This document shows, piece after piece, positions 37,629 to 45,697 of a stretch of DNA of 46,276 nt. Position numbers and translations under genes: made by a program. The notes beneath the pieces were generated by a model. That model did not search any database. It had not been told where the DNA came from and worked only from the letters and a program-made list of their open reading frames with translations. Origin of the DNA: a virus; IMG/VR virus record IMGVR_UViG_3300046557_000129, positions 1 through 46,276 of that record. One strand, written 5' to 3'. Numbering within the stretch: the stretch's first letter is position 1; every line of letters starts with the position of its first letter.

Positions 37629-38075
37629 ATGGCTCAACACGTCCTGGACATTGCGACTTTCCGGCTCCTCTTCCCGGCCTTTGCTGATACGACCAAATTC
37701 CCCGATGCGTACATCCAAGCTCAATGGGATATGGCGACAAGCTATCTTGGCGATGTAGATGGGTGTCTATTCAGCGGCCCGGAAATGCAGAGCGCGCTCA
37801 ATCTCATGACTGCCCATCTTATGGCTATCAATGTGCTGATCGCAGCGGGTGGGGGATCGGGAGATGTCAATGTATCCACGGGAGCCACGATTGATAAGGT
37901 GAGCATCACTGCCGCCGCGCCGCCGTTCAAGAATGGCTGGCAGTATTGGTTATCCACAACCCCATACGGCAAGCAGCTATGGGCGCTTCTCGGGCTCAAG
38001 TCAGCCGGCGGCTGGTACTTTGGCGGCCGTCCTGAGCGTCAAGCCTTCCGCAAGGTCGGGGGGCGTTTCCTATGA
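37629..38075 (+). CDS. Head-tail connector, DUF4054-like
   Basis: A 148-residue protein of the DUF4054 type, an adaptor that extends the portal. Family features: FRLLFPAFADTTKFPD at the start, MTAHLMAI in the middle, and a C-terminal TTPYGKQLWALLGLKSAGGWY segment (parts TTPYGKQLWALL, SAGGWY). GAGGGTAG lies upstream of the ATG. Confidence 0.85.
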   Translation: MAQHVLDIATFRLLFPAFADTTKFPDAYIQAQWDMATSYLGDVDGCLFSGPEMQSALNLMTAHLMAINVLIAAGGGSGDVNVSTGATIDKVSITAAAPPFKNGWQYWLSTTPYGKQLWALLGLKSAGGWYFGGRPERQAFRKVGGRFL

Positions 38076-38539
38076 CGGTTACGCGTTCTGGACCGGGCAT
38101 CGCCGTACTTAAGGCGGCCCTCTCTCAATTAGACGGGATCGAGGGTAAGACAGGCTGGTTTGAGACGGCGCACTACCCCGGCGGACCACCCGTGGCTTAC
38201 GTTGCCACCATCCAAGAGTTCGGGACGGAGCGCATTCCACCACGCCCGTTCATGCGGCCGGCCGTTGCCGACGATGGATCGAAGTGGCTCAACACGCTCG
38301 CGGGCGCGGCCAAGGTCGTGTTGACAGGTGGTATGTCTGCAAGCGATGCCATGGAGATTACCGTGTTGCAGGCGGCTTCCGATGTCGGCAAGCACATTGA
38401 TGCGGTCGTGACGCCGGGTCTCGCCCCGTCTACTTTGGCTAATCGCGCACGTCGCGGCAATAAGTCGAGCAAACCGCTCGAGGATACGAAACAAATGCTC
38501 ATGTCTGTCACCGGTAAGGTTGAGGCCAAGGGTTCATGA
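38072..38539 (+). CDS. Neck/tail-completion protein, HK97 gp10-like
   Basis: A 155-residue protein. The VAYVATIQEFGTERIPPRPFMRPA segment (parts VAYVATIQEFG, IPPRPFMRPA) near residues 43-66 is typical of HK97 gp10 / virion morphogenesis proteins, which finish the tail end facing the head. ATGA overlaps at both ends. Confidence 0.75.
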   Translation: MTVTRSGPGIAVLKAALSQLDGIEGKTGWFETAHYPGGPPVAYVATIQEFGTERIPPRPFMRPAVADDGSKWLNTLAGAAKVVLTGGMSASDAMEITVLQAASDVGKHIDAVVTPGLAPSTLANRARRGNKSSKPLEDTKQMLMSVTGKVEAKGS

Positions 38540-38907
38540 TTGTTCCGGGCTCTAATCTGCTCACCCAAGCATTTGGCATGATCGCCCGCCAGCCTGTGCA
38601 ATGGCTGCAATTTCAGGGGATAGTCACGAATGCCGCCGGGATAGATGCGGTCACGTGGGCCGCTCCTGTGGATATTGCCGGGAGTTTCCAGCCAATCGAT
38701 CGTAATCTCTATCAGACGTTAGGTCTCGACTGGACCAAGAACTACGCGAACTTCTACGATGAGAATACTTTCAAGGACGTTACGCGCAATATCACGGGGG
38801 ATCGACTGATCTACGCCGGGCGCACGTATCAGGTCGAGAGCAAACAGCCGTGGTTCTCGCAGGATGGGTGGGAGAAAGTGCTCTGCATCGAGGTGACGAA
38901 TGCTTGA
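38536..38907 (+). CDS. Neck (collar) protein
   Basis: A 123-residue protein (LTQAFGMIARQPVQWLQF start; DRLIYAGRTYQVESKQPW later) of a kind found between the gp10-like protein and the terminator in DUF3383-type myophages. The assignment rests mainly on position. ATGA overlap at the start. Confidence 0.6.
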   Translation: MIVPGSNLLTQAFGMIARQPVQWLQFQGIVTNAAGIDAVTWAAPVDIAGSFQPIDRNLYQTLGLDWTKNYANFYDENTFKDVTRNITGDRLIYAGRTYQVESKQPWFSQDGWEKVLCIEVTNA

Positions 38908-39448
38908 GAACGCTTTGATGGCGCTCATTCGGTCCACTCTCTTGGATGGTTTTACTGCGTATTCTGGCTATTCCGATATTCTCGTGAAGCAGAAATATCA
39001 GCCATCTACCATCGGCGTGACAAGTGCGCCAACCATTCAGCTCCACCACATCCACAGCAAGCGATATGGCGTTCTCGGTCGCGAGGAGATCAATACCGCG
39101 ACCCCTGATTTTACCCATGTTGAGACACAATGGTGGGAAACGACCATCCAAGTGGGCTGCACGGCGCGGCGCGACCCAAATGATCCCAACTTTCTCACGC
39201 TTCCTAGTGCGCTGGATATTGTCAAGGTGGCTTCGGATATCTTACAAGGTGACCGGGGCTTGGCTCTCCTTGCCGTCCAACGGGTGCGACCGCTTCGCAT
39301 AACGCAAGTCCGCGATTTACGATTTATAAATGATAGCGATCAGTATGAGGCGCAACCATCCTTTGACATTGTGCTCTCGCATGTGCAGATTACGGAAAGC
39401 ACCACGCCGCCGGTCGCGGTAACGGTCCCGAACGTCGGGCGGGTATAG
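38900..39448 (+). CDS. Neck/tail terminator protein, LIC_12616-like
   Basis: A 182-residue protein of the kind placed just before the sheath (HHIHSKRYGVLGREE; ETQWWETTIQVGCTARRD; SFDIVLSHVQI). The family caps the tail at the head-proximal end. It overlaps the previous gene by 8 bases and precedes the sheath by 12. Confidence 0.65.
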   Translation: MLENALMALIRSTLLDGFTAYSGYSDILVKQKYQPSTIGVTSAPTIQLHHIHSKRYGVLGREEINTATPDFTHVETQWWETTIQVGCTARRDPNDPNFLTLPSALDIVKVASDILQGDRGLALLAVQRVRPLRITQVRDLRFINDSDQYEAQPSFDIVLSHVQITESTTPPVAVTVPNVGRV

Positions 39449-39460
39449 GAGCAACGGGAA

Positions 39461-40966
39461 ATGGCAATCAGCATTAAGAAATATGTCGACATCACATCTG
39501 GTGTCGGCGGGAGCGGAGCGGTCCGCCAGCGCGACCTAATCGGCCGTCTGTTCACGACCAATCCGAAGGTTCCGGCCGGCGCGGTGGTTGAGATCGAGAG
39601 TGCGGATGACGCGCTCCTCTATTTCGGTTCCTCCAGCGAAGAATACGCCCGCGCTGTCTTCTATTTCTCCTTCATCTCGAAACTGATCGTTGCCCCCCAA
39701 AAGCTCTCATATGCCCGTTGGGCGAATGCTGCCGATGTGCCCCGGATCTACGGTTCCAAGATCACTGCGACCCTCGCCTCTTTCGTGGCCATAGCCGCCG
39801 GCACACTGATGATCACCGCTGGCGCCAATACCGCCAACCTGACGGCTATGGACTTCACGGCGGCCACTAGTTTCGCCGATGTCGCGGCTATCGTACAGAC
39901 TGCCGTTCGTGCGGCTACTGGCACGCAGTTCGCAACCGCCCTAGTCACATACGATGCGATCGCGGGCGCGTTCAATTTCGCCGGCACGGTCGCTGAAACC
40001 GCCCCGGTCAGCGTGACCGTCACCGGCACGGCCAACGATATCGCCGGCAAGTTTGGATGGGGGACAACCGCCGTCTTCTCGCCTGGCGTCGATATCACAC
40101 CTTTGTCGGATACGCTCACCGCGTCCGCCGATCTGAACAACAACTTCGGTTCGTTCCTCTTCATCCCTACCTTGACCGATGACCAAGATATTGAAGTTGC
40201 CACTTGGAACGGCGCCCGCAATGTCGAATTTATGTACTGCGATCGTCTGAACGACACCAACATGGTGGCCCGCTCGGCCGCTTTGATCGGTGTGGCGGGA
40301 TGGGCCGGCACTTATGCGCCGACCACCGGCGAGTTCGATGAAATGTGCCCCATGATCATCATGGCGGCCACGGACTATACCAAACGCAATAGCGTTCAGA
40401 ACTACATGTTCCAGCAGTTCCCAACGCTCACCCCCAAAGTATCGACCACTGCGCAGTCCGATCAGCTCGACCCGCTCCGCGTCAACTATTACGGTGTGAC
40501 GCAGACAGCCGGCCAACAGATCGCATTCTATCAGCGCGGCGTACTTGGCGGGGGCTCTACTGCCCCCGTTGACATGAACACATACGCCAATGAGCTTTGG
40601 CTCAAGGACCGGGCCGCTTCTGACATCCTGTCGCTGCTTCTCTCTTTGGCGCGGATCTCCGCCAATGTTGAGGGTAACGGTCAGATCATCGGTATTGTCC
40701 AGCAGGGCGCTGTTGACCAAGGCCTTTTCAATGGCGTCATCAGCGTCGGCAAGACCCTGACGACCCAACAGAAGCTTTATATTGCGAGCATCACGGGCGA
40801 TGATCTGGCGTATAGCCAAATCCAGAATATCGGCTACTGGCTGACCTGCGAAATGCAGAGCTACGTGACCACGGATAGCCGCACGGAGTACAAAGCCGTC
40901 TACACCCTCGTTTATTCGAAGGATGACGATATCCGTAAGGTCGAAGGTACTCATATTCTCATCTAA
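39461..40966 (+). CDS. Tail sheath protein, DUF3383-like
   Basis: A 501-residue contractile sheath protein. Features: YVDITSGVGGSGAVRQRDL at the N-terminus, LYFGSSSEEYARAVFYFSF near 50, and the C-terminal sheath core with NGQIIGIVQQGAVDQGLFNGV (parts NGQIIGIVQQG, DQGLFNGV) and TEYKAVYTLVYSKDD. The sheath makes this a myovirus-type phage. It is directly followed by the tube gene. Confidence 0.88.
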   Translation: MAISIKKYVDITSGVGGSGAVRQRDLIGRLFTTNPKVPAGAVVEIESADDALLYFGSSSEEYARAVFYFSFISKLIVAPQKLSYARWANAADVPRIYGSKITATLASFVAIAAGTLMITAGANTANLTAMDFTAATSFADVAAIVQTAVRAATGTQFATALVTYDAIAGAFNFAGTVAETAPVSVTVTGTANDIAGKFGWGTTAVFSPGVDITPLSDTLTASADLNNNFGSFLFIPTLTDDQDIEVATWNGARNVEFMYCDRLNDTNMVARSAALIGVAGWAGTYAPTTGEFDEMCPMIIMAATDYTKRNSVQNYMFQQFPTLTPKVSTTAQSDQLDPLRVNYYGVTQTAGQQIAFYQRGVLGGGSTAPVDMNTYANELWLKDRAASDILSLLLSLARISANVEGNGQIIGIVQQGAVDQGLFNGVISVGKTLTTQQKLYIASITGDDLAYSQIQNIGYWLTCEMQSYVTTDSRTEYKAVYTLVYSKDDDIRKVEGTHILI

Positions 40967-40981
40967 CCGGGGGTCCCCGCA

Positions 40982-41425
40982 ATGCAAGACATTTCAGCAT
41001 TTGGCATTCGCGTACAGCTTTACGCATCTGTCACTTTCCCAGCGGGTATCACGCTTTCGCAGTTTTCGGACGACGCGGATAGCTTGGATCTCCCCTCGCA
41101 ACAGGTCAATGATAAGGCCATGGGCGTCAATGGCGATCTGGTCGTGTGGTCAAAGGCCAACCCTTTGAACCTCACGCTCAACATGATCCCCGCCACTCCC
41201 GACGACATCAATCTGTCGGTCCTGCTCGAAGCCAACCGCACATCACGCGGCAAGCGGTCGGCACAGGATAGCATCACTCTCGTGGCGCTCTATCCTGATG
41301 GCCGTTCGATCACCTGGAGCCCCGGCAAGATCACCGATGGTATCCCTGGCAACGCTCTCGCCAGCTCGGGCCGCATGAAATCGAAGCCGTATCAGTTTAC
41401 CTTCGAGAACCTCGCACGGGCTTGA
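40982..41425 (+). CDS. Tail tube protein, DUF3277-like
   Basis: A 147-residue tube subunit, the usual partner of DUF3383 sheaths. Features: [41 protein letters not shown] (parts [18 protein letters not shown]), then the [16 protein letters not shown] end. Its TGA overlaps operator copy 10. Confidence 0.85.
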   Translation: MQDISAFGIRVQLYASVTFPAGITLSQFSDDADSLDLPSQQVNDKAMGVNGDLVVWSKANPLNLTLNMIPATPDDINLSVLLEANRTSRGKRSAQDSITLVALYPDGRSITWSPGKITDGIPGNALASSGRMKSKPYQFTFENLARA

Positions 41426-41449
41426 CGCTACCGTCAGATAAGCTAGAGT
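41422..41449 (+). promoter_or_regulatory. Promoter with operator copy 9 (right half TCAG)
   Basis: TTGACGCTACCGTCAG (41422-41437) with TTGACG as -35 and TAGAGT (41444-41449) after 16 bases. The start would fall at the foot of a terminator hairpin, so the output may be low unless termination is blocked. Confidence 0.55.
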
Positions 41450-41452
41450 TAG

Positions 41453-41488
41453 CGCCGGGCCGCGTTATGCGCCCGGTGTTTCTCTTTT
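41453..41488 (+). terminator. Terminator after the tube gene
   Basis: An 8-bp stem with one G-U pair (CGCCGGGC 41453-41460 with GCCCGGTG 41471-41478), loop of about 10, then TTTCTCTTTT. It lies between a promoter signal and the ribosome-binding box of the next gene. Confidence 0.85.
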
Positions 41489-41499
41489 AGGAGTTGGCA
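41489..41499 (+). promoter_or_regulatory. Conserved ribosome-binding box AGGAGTTGGCA
   Basis: An exact copy of the 11-mer, two bases before ATG 41502 and directly after the terminator T-run. Confidence 0.8.
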
Positions 41500-41501
41500 A
41501 A

Positions 41502-41741
41502 ATGATAAATGAAATTGCTATTGCGCGAGAAGCGCGTAAAGGCCGGGATATCGAGCGGGAAATGGACGCCGCCGTCATTCGGGATAGCGTTCTGGCCGGT
41601 TCGTCGGCCCATAATTTCAAGCTTTTGCGGGAATTCAAGACCGCCGCTCAGAGCTTCGTTGATATGTATGACAGCGGTCGCGCGCCGATGACGGGCAACG
41701 TAACTAATCATGTCGAATGGTTCCGGGAGTTGCTGAAGTGA
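41502..41741 (+). CDS. Small helical protein between tube and chaperone genes (79 aa)
   Basis: A 79-residue charged, helical protein (EIAIAREARKGRDIEREMDA start). No family recognised. It sits where tail genes are normally contiguous and has its own operator and ribosome-binding box, so it may be an inserted accessory gene. It overlaps the chaperone start (GTGA). Confidence 0.65.
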   Translation: MINEIAIAREARKGRDIEREMDAAVIRDSVLAGSSAHNFKLLREFKTAAQSFVDMYDSGRAPMTGNVTNHVEWFRELLK

Positions 41742-42181
41742 CGCAGATTGAGCCCAAAGAGATCGAACTCAAGAACCAGAAAGGCGTCGTCAAAACCTTC
41801 GTTCTCAGCAAGTTTCCCGCCGTTGCCGGCCGGGAAATCGTCACGAAGTACCCGCTTAGCAATATCCCCAAGATCGGCGAATATCAGCAAAGTGAGGAGG
41901 TCATGCTCAAGCTCATGTCCTTCGTCGGCGTCATCACGGCGGCCGGGACCACGCAAATGCTGACGACCCGCGCCCTCGTGGATAATCATTGTGAGGATTG
42001 GGAGACGCTCGCCCGCCTCGAATGGGCTCAACTGGAGTACAATTGCAGTTTTTTCGACAAAGGGCTGATCTCCGGTTCCTTAGAGAGTATCAGCCAAAAG
42101 GCCGTTCTGTTGATTACAAAAATGTTGACGGCTTCATCGGCTGCATCGTCGCCAACGGAAAAGCCACCCTCCATGAACTGA
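41738..42181 (+). CDS. Tail assembly chaperone, short form (G-like)
   Basis: A 147-residue protein, the short product of a lambda G/GT-type pair that coats the tape measure during tail assembly. It starts with GTG 41738, overlapping the previous stop, with GGGAG upstream; an in-frame ATG at 41717 lies inside the upstream gene. It has an ELKNQKGVVKTFVLSKFPAV start and a C-terminal part after the slip site that is Ser/Ala-rich. A minority of ribosomes should shift at 42049-42055. Confidence 0.8.
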   Translation: MTQIEPKEIELKNQKGVVKTFVLSKFPAVAGREIVTKYPLSNIPKIGEYQQSEEVMLKLMSFVGVITAAGTTQMLTTRALVDNHCEDWETLARLEWAQLEYNCSFFDKGLISGSLESISQKAVLLITKMLTASSAASSPTEKPPSMN

Positions 42182-42270
42182 AAACCGTCTATTCCCTTGA
42201 AGACGCCTTCGACATGTGGGAAGTGATAATGGTCACCAACTTTAACGAATGGCTGGCGTATCAGATATGA
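41738..42270 (+). CDS. Tail assembly chaperone, frameshifted long form (GT-like)
   Basis: A predicted 177-residue fusion: 106 codons of the short form to 42055, then 71 residues in the -1 frame to the TGA at 42268-42270. The added T-like part includes KNVDGFIGCIV, LHELKTVYSLEDAFDMWEV and NEWLAYQI, a pattern typical of the second chaperone domain. The T-like part has no good start of its own. Confidence 0.78.
42049..42095 (+). other. Programmed -1 frameshift signal
   Basis: Slippery heptamer T TTT TTC (42049-42055) in frame, a 7-nt spacer (42056-42062), then a hairpin whose stem GGCTGAT (42063-42069) pairs with ATCAGCC (42089-42095), with three inner pairs (CTC/GAG) across a bulge. Slip site, spacer and stem match the standard layout. 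Confidence 0.85.
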
Positions 42271-44765
42271 GCATCCTCGATACCTTCTATATCCTCTTCA
42301 AGACCGACGCCGACAAGGCGCAAAAAGAGATTGAAGGTGCGGACAAGGCGGCTACCAGTCTTGCGGATAAGATAGACAAAGTCGGCAAGGTGGATACGTC
42401 CGGCCTTGCCGATGTCAATGCGAAGTTGGTTGACGCCACGGCCTCCGCCGAAGCACTGAACACCGCGTTGAACCAGACCGCCGCTACTCCCGTTCCCGGC
42501 GCCCCTACTCCGACCGGGACTACCCCGCCGATAGCTCCAGCCCCAGTTGCCACCCCTACATCGGGTCTATCCAAGGCTCTTCAAGACGCAGGCGCCATTA
42601 GCCCGATCGGCGTGGAGAAGCTTAATGCTGCTCTCACCGCCGCAAAGATGAATGCTAAGGAGCTGACACAGGAAGCCGCTCGGGCTAAGTTTGATGGCCG
42701 TCCTAATGCGGGGGATCTGGCGGAGCAGGCGAAAAAGGCGGCTCTTGACGCCAAGGAGCTGGAACTCGCGGTTGGCCGCGCCAGGACGGAACTTAAAAAT
42801 GCATCGGGTGAAGCGGGTAAGCTGGATAGCAACCTGGACAAAGCGAACGCGCATGCTAAACGGCTAGGGGTGTCCTTTACCCAATTCGTCGAAGCGATGG
42901 CCATCCCGCTTATAGGCGTGGCCGCCGCCGCCGCTGCGGTCACTCTTGGCCTGAGCCGCATTAAACCCGTAGCGGACATCGGGGACCAGTCCGGAAAGCT
43001 ACGATCCTCGGCACAAGACTACGATGCGTTCACGCGGGCCGTGCGCGCTTCGGGAGGCTCGATTGATGAGGCCAAGAACAATCTCATCAAGTTCAATGAC
43101 AAGCTTAATGACGCGTCCAACAACGCCAAGGGGCCGGCGGCGAAAGAATTCGCCAAATGGGGCATCCAATTTAGGGACGTCAAAGGTCACGCGCTCGGGG
43201 CGGTGGATGGTATAATTTCCCTATCCAAGAGCCTCGAGAAGGTCAGTCAGGCCGACGCCATGGCTCGCCTCAAGAAGCTGGGTATTAATGACGCCGCGAC
43301 GATCGCGCTCATCCTCCAGGGCAAAAACGCCATCATCGAAAAGATGAACGCGGAGAAAGCAGCCGGTGTGGTCACGGATGATCAAATCCGTATAGCCGGC
43401 GAATATCAAAACGAGCTAGGCGCCACTCAAAATGTCCTCGATAGCTTTGGTAACAAGGTGATGGAGCTCGTCATCCCGTCCGTCACCGCCCTTATGCGAG
43501 TGTTCCGGGATACGTTCACGTGGCTCATCAACCATCGTGTCCTGGTCGAAGGCTTCTTCATCGGCGTGGCCGCCGCCGTTACTGCATTTTTTCTCCCCGC
43601 CATGATCGCGGCCGCCGCCGCCGTTATCGCCGCCACGTGGCCGTTCCTCCTCATTGGTGCGGCCATTGCTGCCGTCTCGGCCGCCTTTGCATTGCTCTAT
43701 GAGGACATCGTAGCCTTCATCAATGGTGACCCTTCGGAAATCGGGGTGCTCGCGGGCAAGTATCAAGCTTTCGCATTCATCGTGCGATCAATCGGGGAAT
43801 TCTTCAAAGAACTATCGGACGCGGCCACTCAGTCATGGGCGCAAATCAAGGAGGCGGTGGCGATCGGCGCTCAGGCATTCAGTGGTGCGTGGACCGCGAT
43901 CAAACCTGTTCTTGACGGCATTATTGCCGGTGGCGAAGAAATGGCCGGTAAGTTTGTAGCTTTTTGGATGTCGATGGGCGAGGGAGCGCGGGCGTTCTTC
44001 ACATCGTTAGATCCGCTTTGGGCTACATTCAAAGATGCGGGACAGGTAGTCATTGATGTTTTCCGCAGGATCTTTCCGCAGCTCGAGGACGATGCAGCCC
44101 GACTAAAGGATGTCTGGACGGAGAACTTCGAAGAACTAAAAACCAATGTTGTGAATGCCATCACGACGCTATACGATAGTGCGAAACCAATCTTTGACCG
44201 TATAGCGGAAGCGGCTGGCCTCATCAAAGATGCATTTGTATCCGCGTTCAACGCCATTACATCCGTGTGGAATAATACCATCGGTGGGATCGTGGATGGT
44301 ATTCAGCGGGCCATCACCGCTGCACGCGGTCTATTGGGTCTAGGTGGGGCGCCATTGCCCGCCGGAGCGGGTCCTAATGCCGGCGGCGGTCTAGCACCAC
44401 CTGGTCCAGTGCCGACTACGGCAGGCGGTATCATTCACAGCACTATGCAAGGTTTGGTGGGGACGCCGCCGGTCCAGCCGATCCCAGATAGCGCGGGCGC
44501 TCAGATGGGGGCGCTCATGGGTAAACGCGCTGTCCAAGAGGCAACAACCAATCCGCTTGGCGCTCAGACACCGGGTACGATCGCGGCGGCCGGTGCGGCC
44601 AATATCGACAACAGTAAGACCCAGACGAACACGGTCAATGTCGGATCGGTGACAGTGCAGACACAGGCGACGGATAGCCACGGGATTGCCGCCGGTATCC
44701 GGGACGGCATTCGCAGCGAGCTGCGCACCACCATTTCCAACTTCGATGATGGGGTAGAGAAGTAA
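42267..44765 (+). CDS. Tail tape measure protein
   Basis: An 832-residue tape measure that sets tail length and crosses the host membrane. It has a charged helical N-terminus (DKAQKEIEGADKAATSLADK), a hydrophobic helix near 210-230 (IPLIGVAAAAAAVTLGLS), further hydrophobic segments near 430-490, and a Gly/Pro/Thr-rich C-terminus. At about 0.15 nm per residue the tail would be near 125 nm. ATG 42267 overlaps the chaperone stop (ATGA); an in-frame ATG at 42249 is inside the upstream gene. Confidence 0.88.
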   Translation: MSILDTFYILFKTDADKAQKEIEGADKAATSLADKIDKVGKVDTSGLADVNAKLVDATASAEALNTALNQTAATPVPGAPTPTGTTPPIAPAPVATPTSGLSKALQDAGAISPIGVEKLNAALTAAKMNAKELTQEAARAKFDGRPNAGDLAEQAKKAALDAKELELAVGRARTELKNASGEAGKLDSNLDKANAHAKRLGVSFTQFVEAMAIPLIGVAAAAAAVTLGLSRIKPVADIGDQSGKLRSSAQDYDAFTRAVRASGGSIDEAKNNLIKFNDKLNDASNNAKGPAAKEFAKWGIQFRDVKGHALGAVDGIISLSKSLEKVSQADAMARLKKLGINDAATIALILQGKNAIIEKMNAEKAAGVVTDDQIRIAGEYQNELGATQNVLDSFGNKVMELVIPSVTALMRVFRDTFTWLINHRVLVEGFFIGVAAAVTAFFLPAMIAAAAAVIAATWPFLLIGAAIAAVSAAFALLYEDIVAFINGDPSEIGVLAGKYQAFAFIVRSIGEFFKELSDAATQSWAQIKEAVAIGAQAFSGAWTAIKPVLDGIIAGGEEMAGKFVAFWMSMGEGARAFFTSLDPLWATFKDAGQVVIDVFRRIFPQLEDDAARLKDVWTENFEELKTNVVNAITTLYDSAKPIFDRIAEAAGLIKDAFVSAFNAITSVWNNTIGGIVDGIQRAITAARGLLGLGGAPLPAGAGPNAGGGLAPPGPVPTTAGGIIHSTMQGLVGTPPVQPIPDSAGAQMGALMGKRAVQEATTNPLGAQTPGTIAAAGAANIDNSKTQTNTVNVGSVTVQTQATDSHGIAAGIRDGIRSELRTTISNFDDGVEK

Positions 44766-45380
44766 ATGGCTATCTCCGATATCCTCGGCACGGCGGTTTC
44801 TCTCGGCCGCTCATTATTGGCGCCATCGCTCGCTGTCGATGTCGTGGCCATAACCGCCGATGGCTTTACGCCGCTATTCCCGGCCGCGCGCCCCATGCAG
44901 GCGTCGGTGTTTGAAATCGCCAAGCTCATGGACCATCCGCTTGAGACGGGCTCGGTCATCTCAGATCACATCGTCTTTGACCCGATTGAAATTCGCATGC
45001 CCATGATTTGCGTGGGGGAGATCAGTTACCGCGCTACCTACGCCACTATCAAGGCAGTCTATTTGGCCGGAACCGTCCTGTCCGTGGTCACACGGACCGG
45101 TGTCTATTCAAGCATGGTGATCGCCGAAATCCCCCATGAAGAGGACCCGGCCCATTTCAATGCAATCCAGATTAATATCCGCCTCCGGGAGGCCAAATTC
45201 GTTACCCCCCAGACAGGGAAACTGACAACTGCTAATACGGATGCCAGTAAGACATCCACCGTGTCTAGGGGTGCTCAAACAGCGTCTACCGCCCCCACCG
45301 CACAGGCGGCAAAGGCAACATCGTCCTACGGCGATAGTGGTCTGAGCAAGGGCTCTACGCTTTATAGGTGGTTCAATTAA
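44766..45380 (+). CDS. Tail/baseplate protein, Dit-N-like
   Basis: A 204-residue protein between tape measure and hub. Residues 1-150 (AITADGFTPLFPAARPMQAS; ETGSVISDHIVFDPIEIRMP; IQINIRLREAKF) look like the Dit-type N-terminal domain of tail proteins in Mu- and DUF3383-type phages; the last 55 residues are Thr/Ala/Ser-rich. It probably joins tube to hub. Confidence 0.65.
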   Translation: MAISDILGTAVSLGRSLLAPSLAVDVVAITADGFTPLFPAARPMQASVFEIAKLMDHPLETGSVISDHIVFDPIEIRMPMICVGEISYRATYATIKAVYLAGTVLSVVTRTGVYSSMVIAEIPHEEDPAHFNAIQINIRLREAKFVTPQTGKLTTANTDASKTSTVSRGAQTASTAPTAQAAKATSSYGDSGLSKGSTLYRWFN

Positions 45381-45697
45381 TGGCAACAATCATCCCAATT
45401 CAGGCCACGGCCAACCAGTCTTTTACGACCCAGCTTGGCGATGACCGCTATGCGCTCACGCTTAAACTGTCAGTCAATTGCATGGTAATGTCGATCGAAC
45501 GCAATGAGGTAGTGATAATCGAAGGGACCCGTGTTCTAGCGGGAGAACCGGTTATCCCATATCACTATCGAGAGGCGGGCAATTTCCTCCTTACCACGCA
45601 GGACGATGAATTGCCGGACTGGCAACAGTTCAACATAACCCAATTTCTCATCTTCTTGAGCGCGGCGGAAATCGAGGCGATCATTGCCGGTAGTTGA
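45380..45697 (+). CDS. Baseplate plug-like protein
   Basis: A 105-residue beta-rich protein (IIPIQATANQSFTTQLGDDR start; AGEPVIPYHYREAGNFLLTT later), matching small proteins located before the hub in this phage type. It starts at ATG 45380, overlapping the previous TAA; the hub start lies inside its end. The name rests on position and pattern. Confidence 0.6.
   Translation: MATIIPIQATANQSFTTQLGDDRYALTLKLSVNCMVMSIERNEVVIIEGTRVLAGEPVIPYHYREAGNFLLTTQDDELPDWQQFNITQFLIFLSAAEIEAIIAGS

Noticed and set aside
39941-40987. A 348-codon leftward open frame opposite the sheath gene
   Set aside because: The sheath frame shows family features on the other strand; the antisense product is rich in Arg/Gly/Asp with no recognisable fold.
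41998-42270. An independent gene starting at 41998
   Set aside because: No ribosome site; the frame is explained by the -1 shift at 42049-42055.
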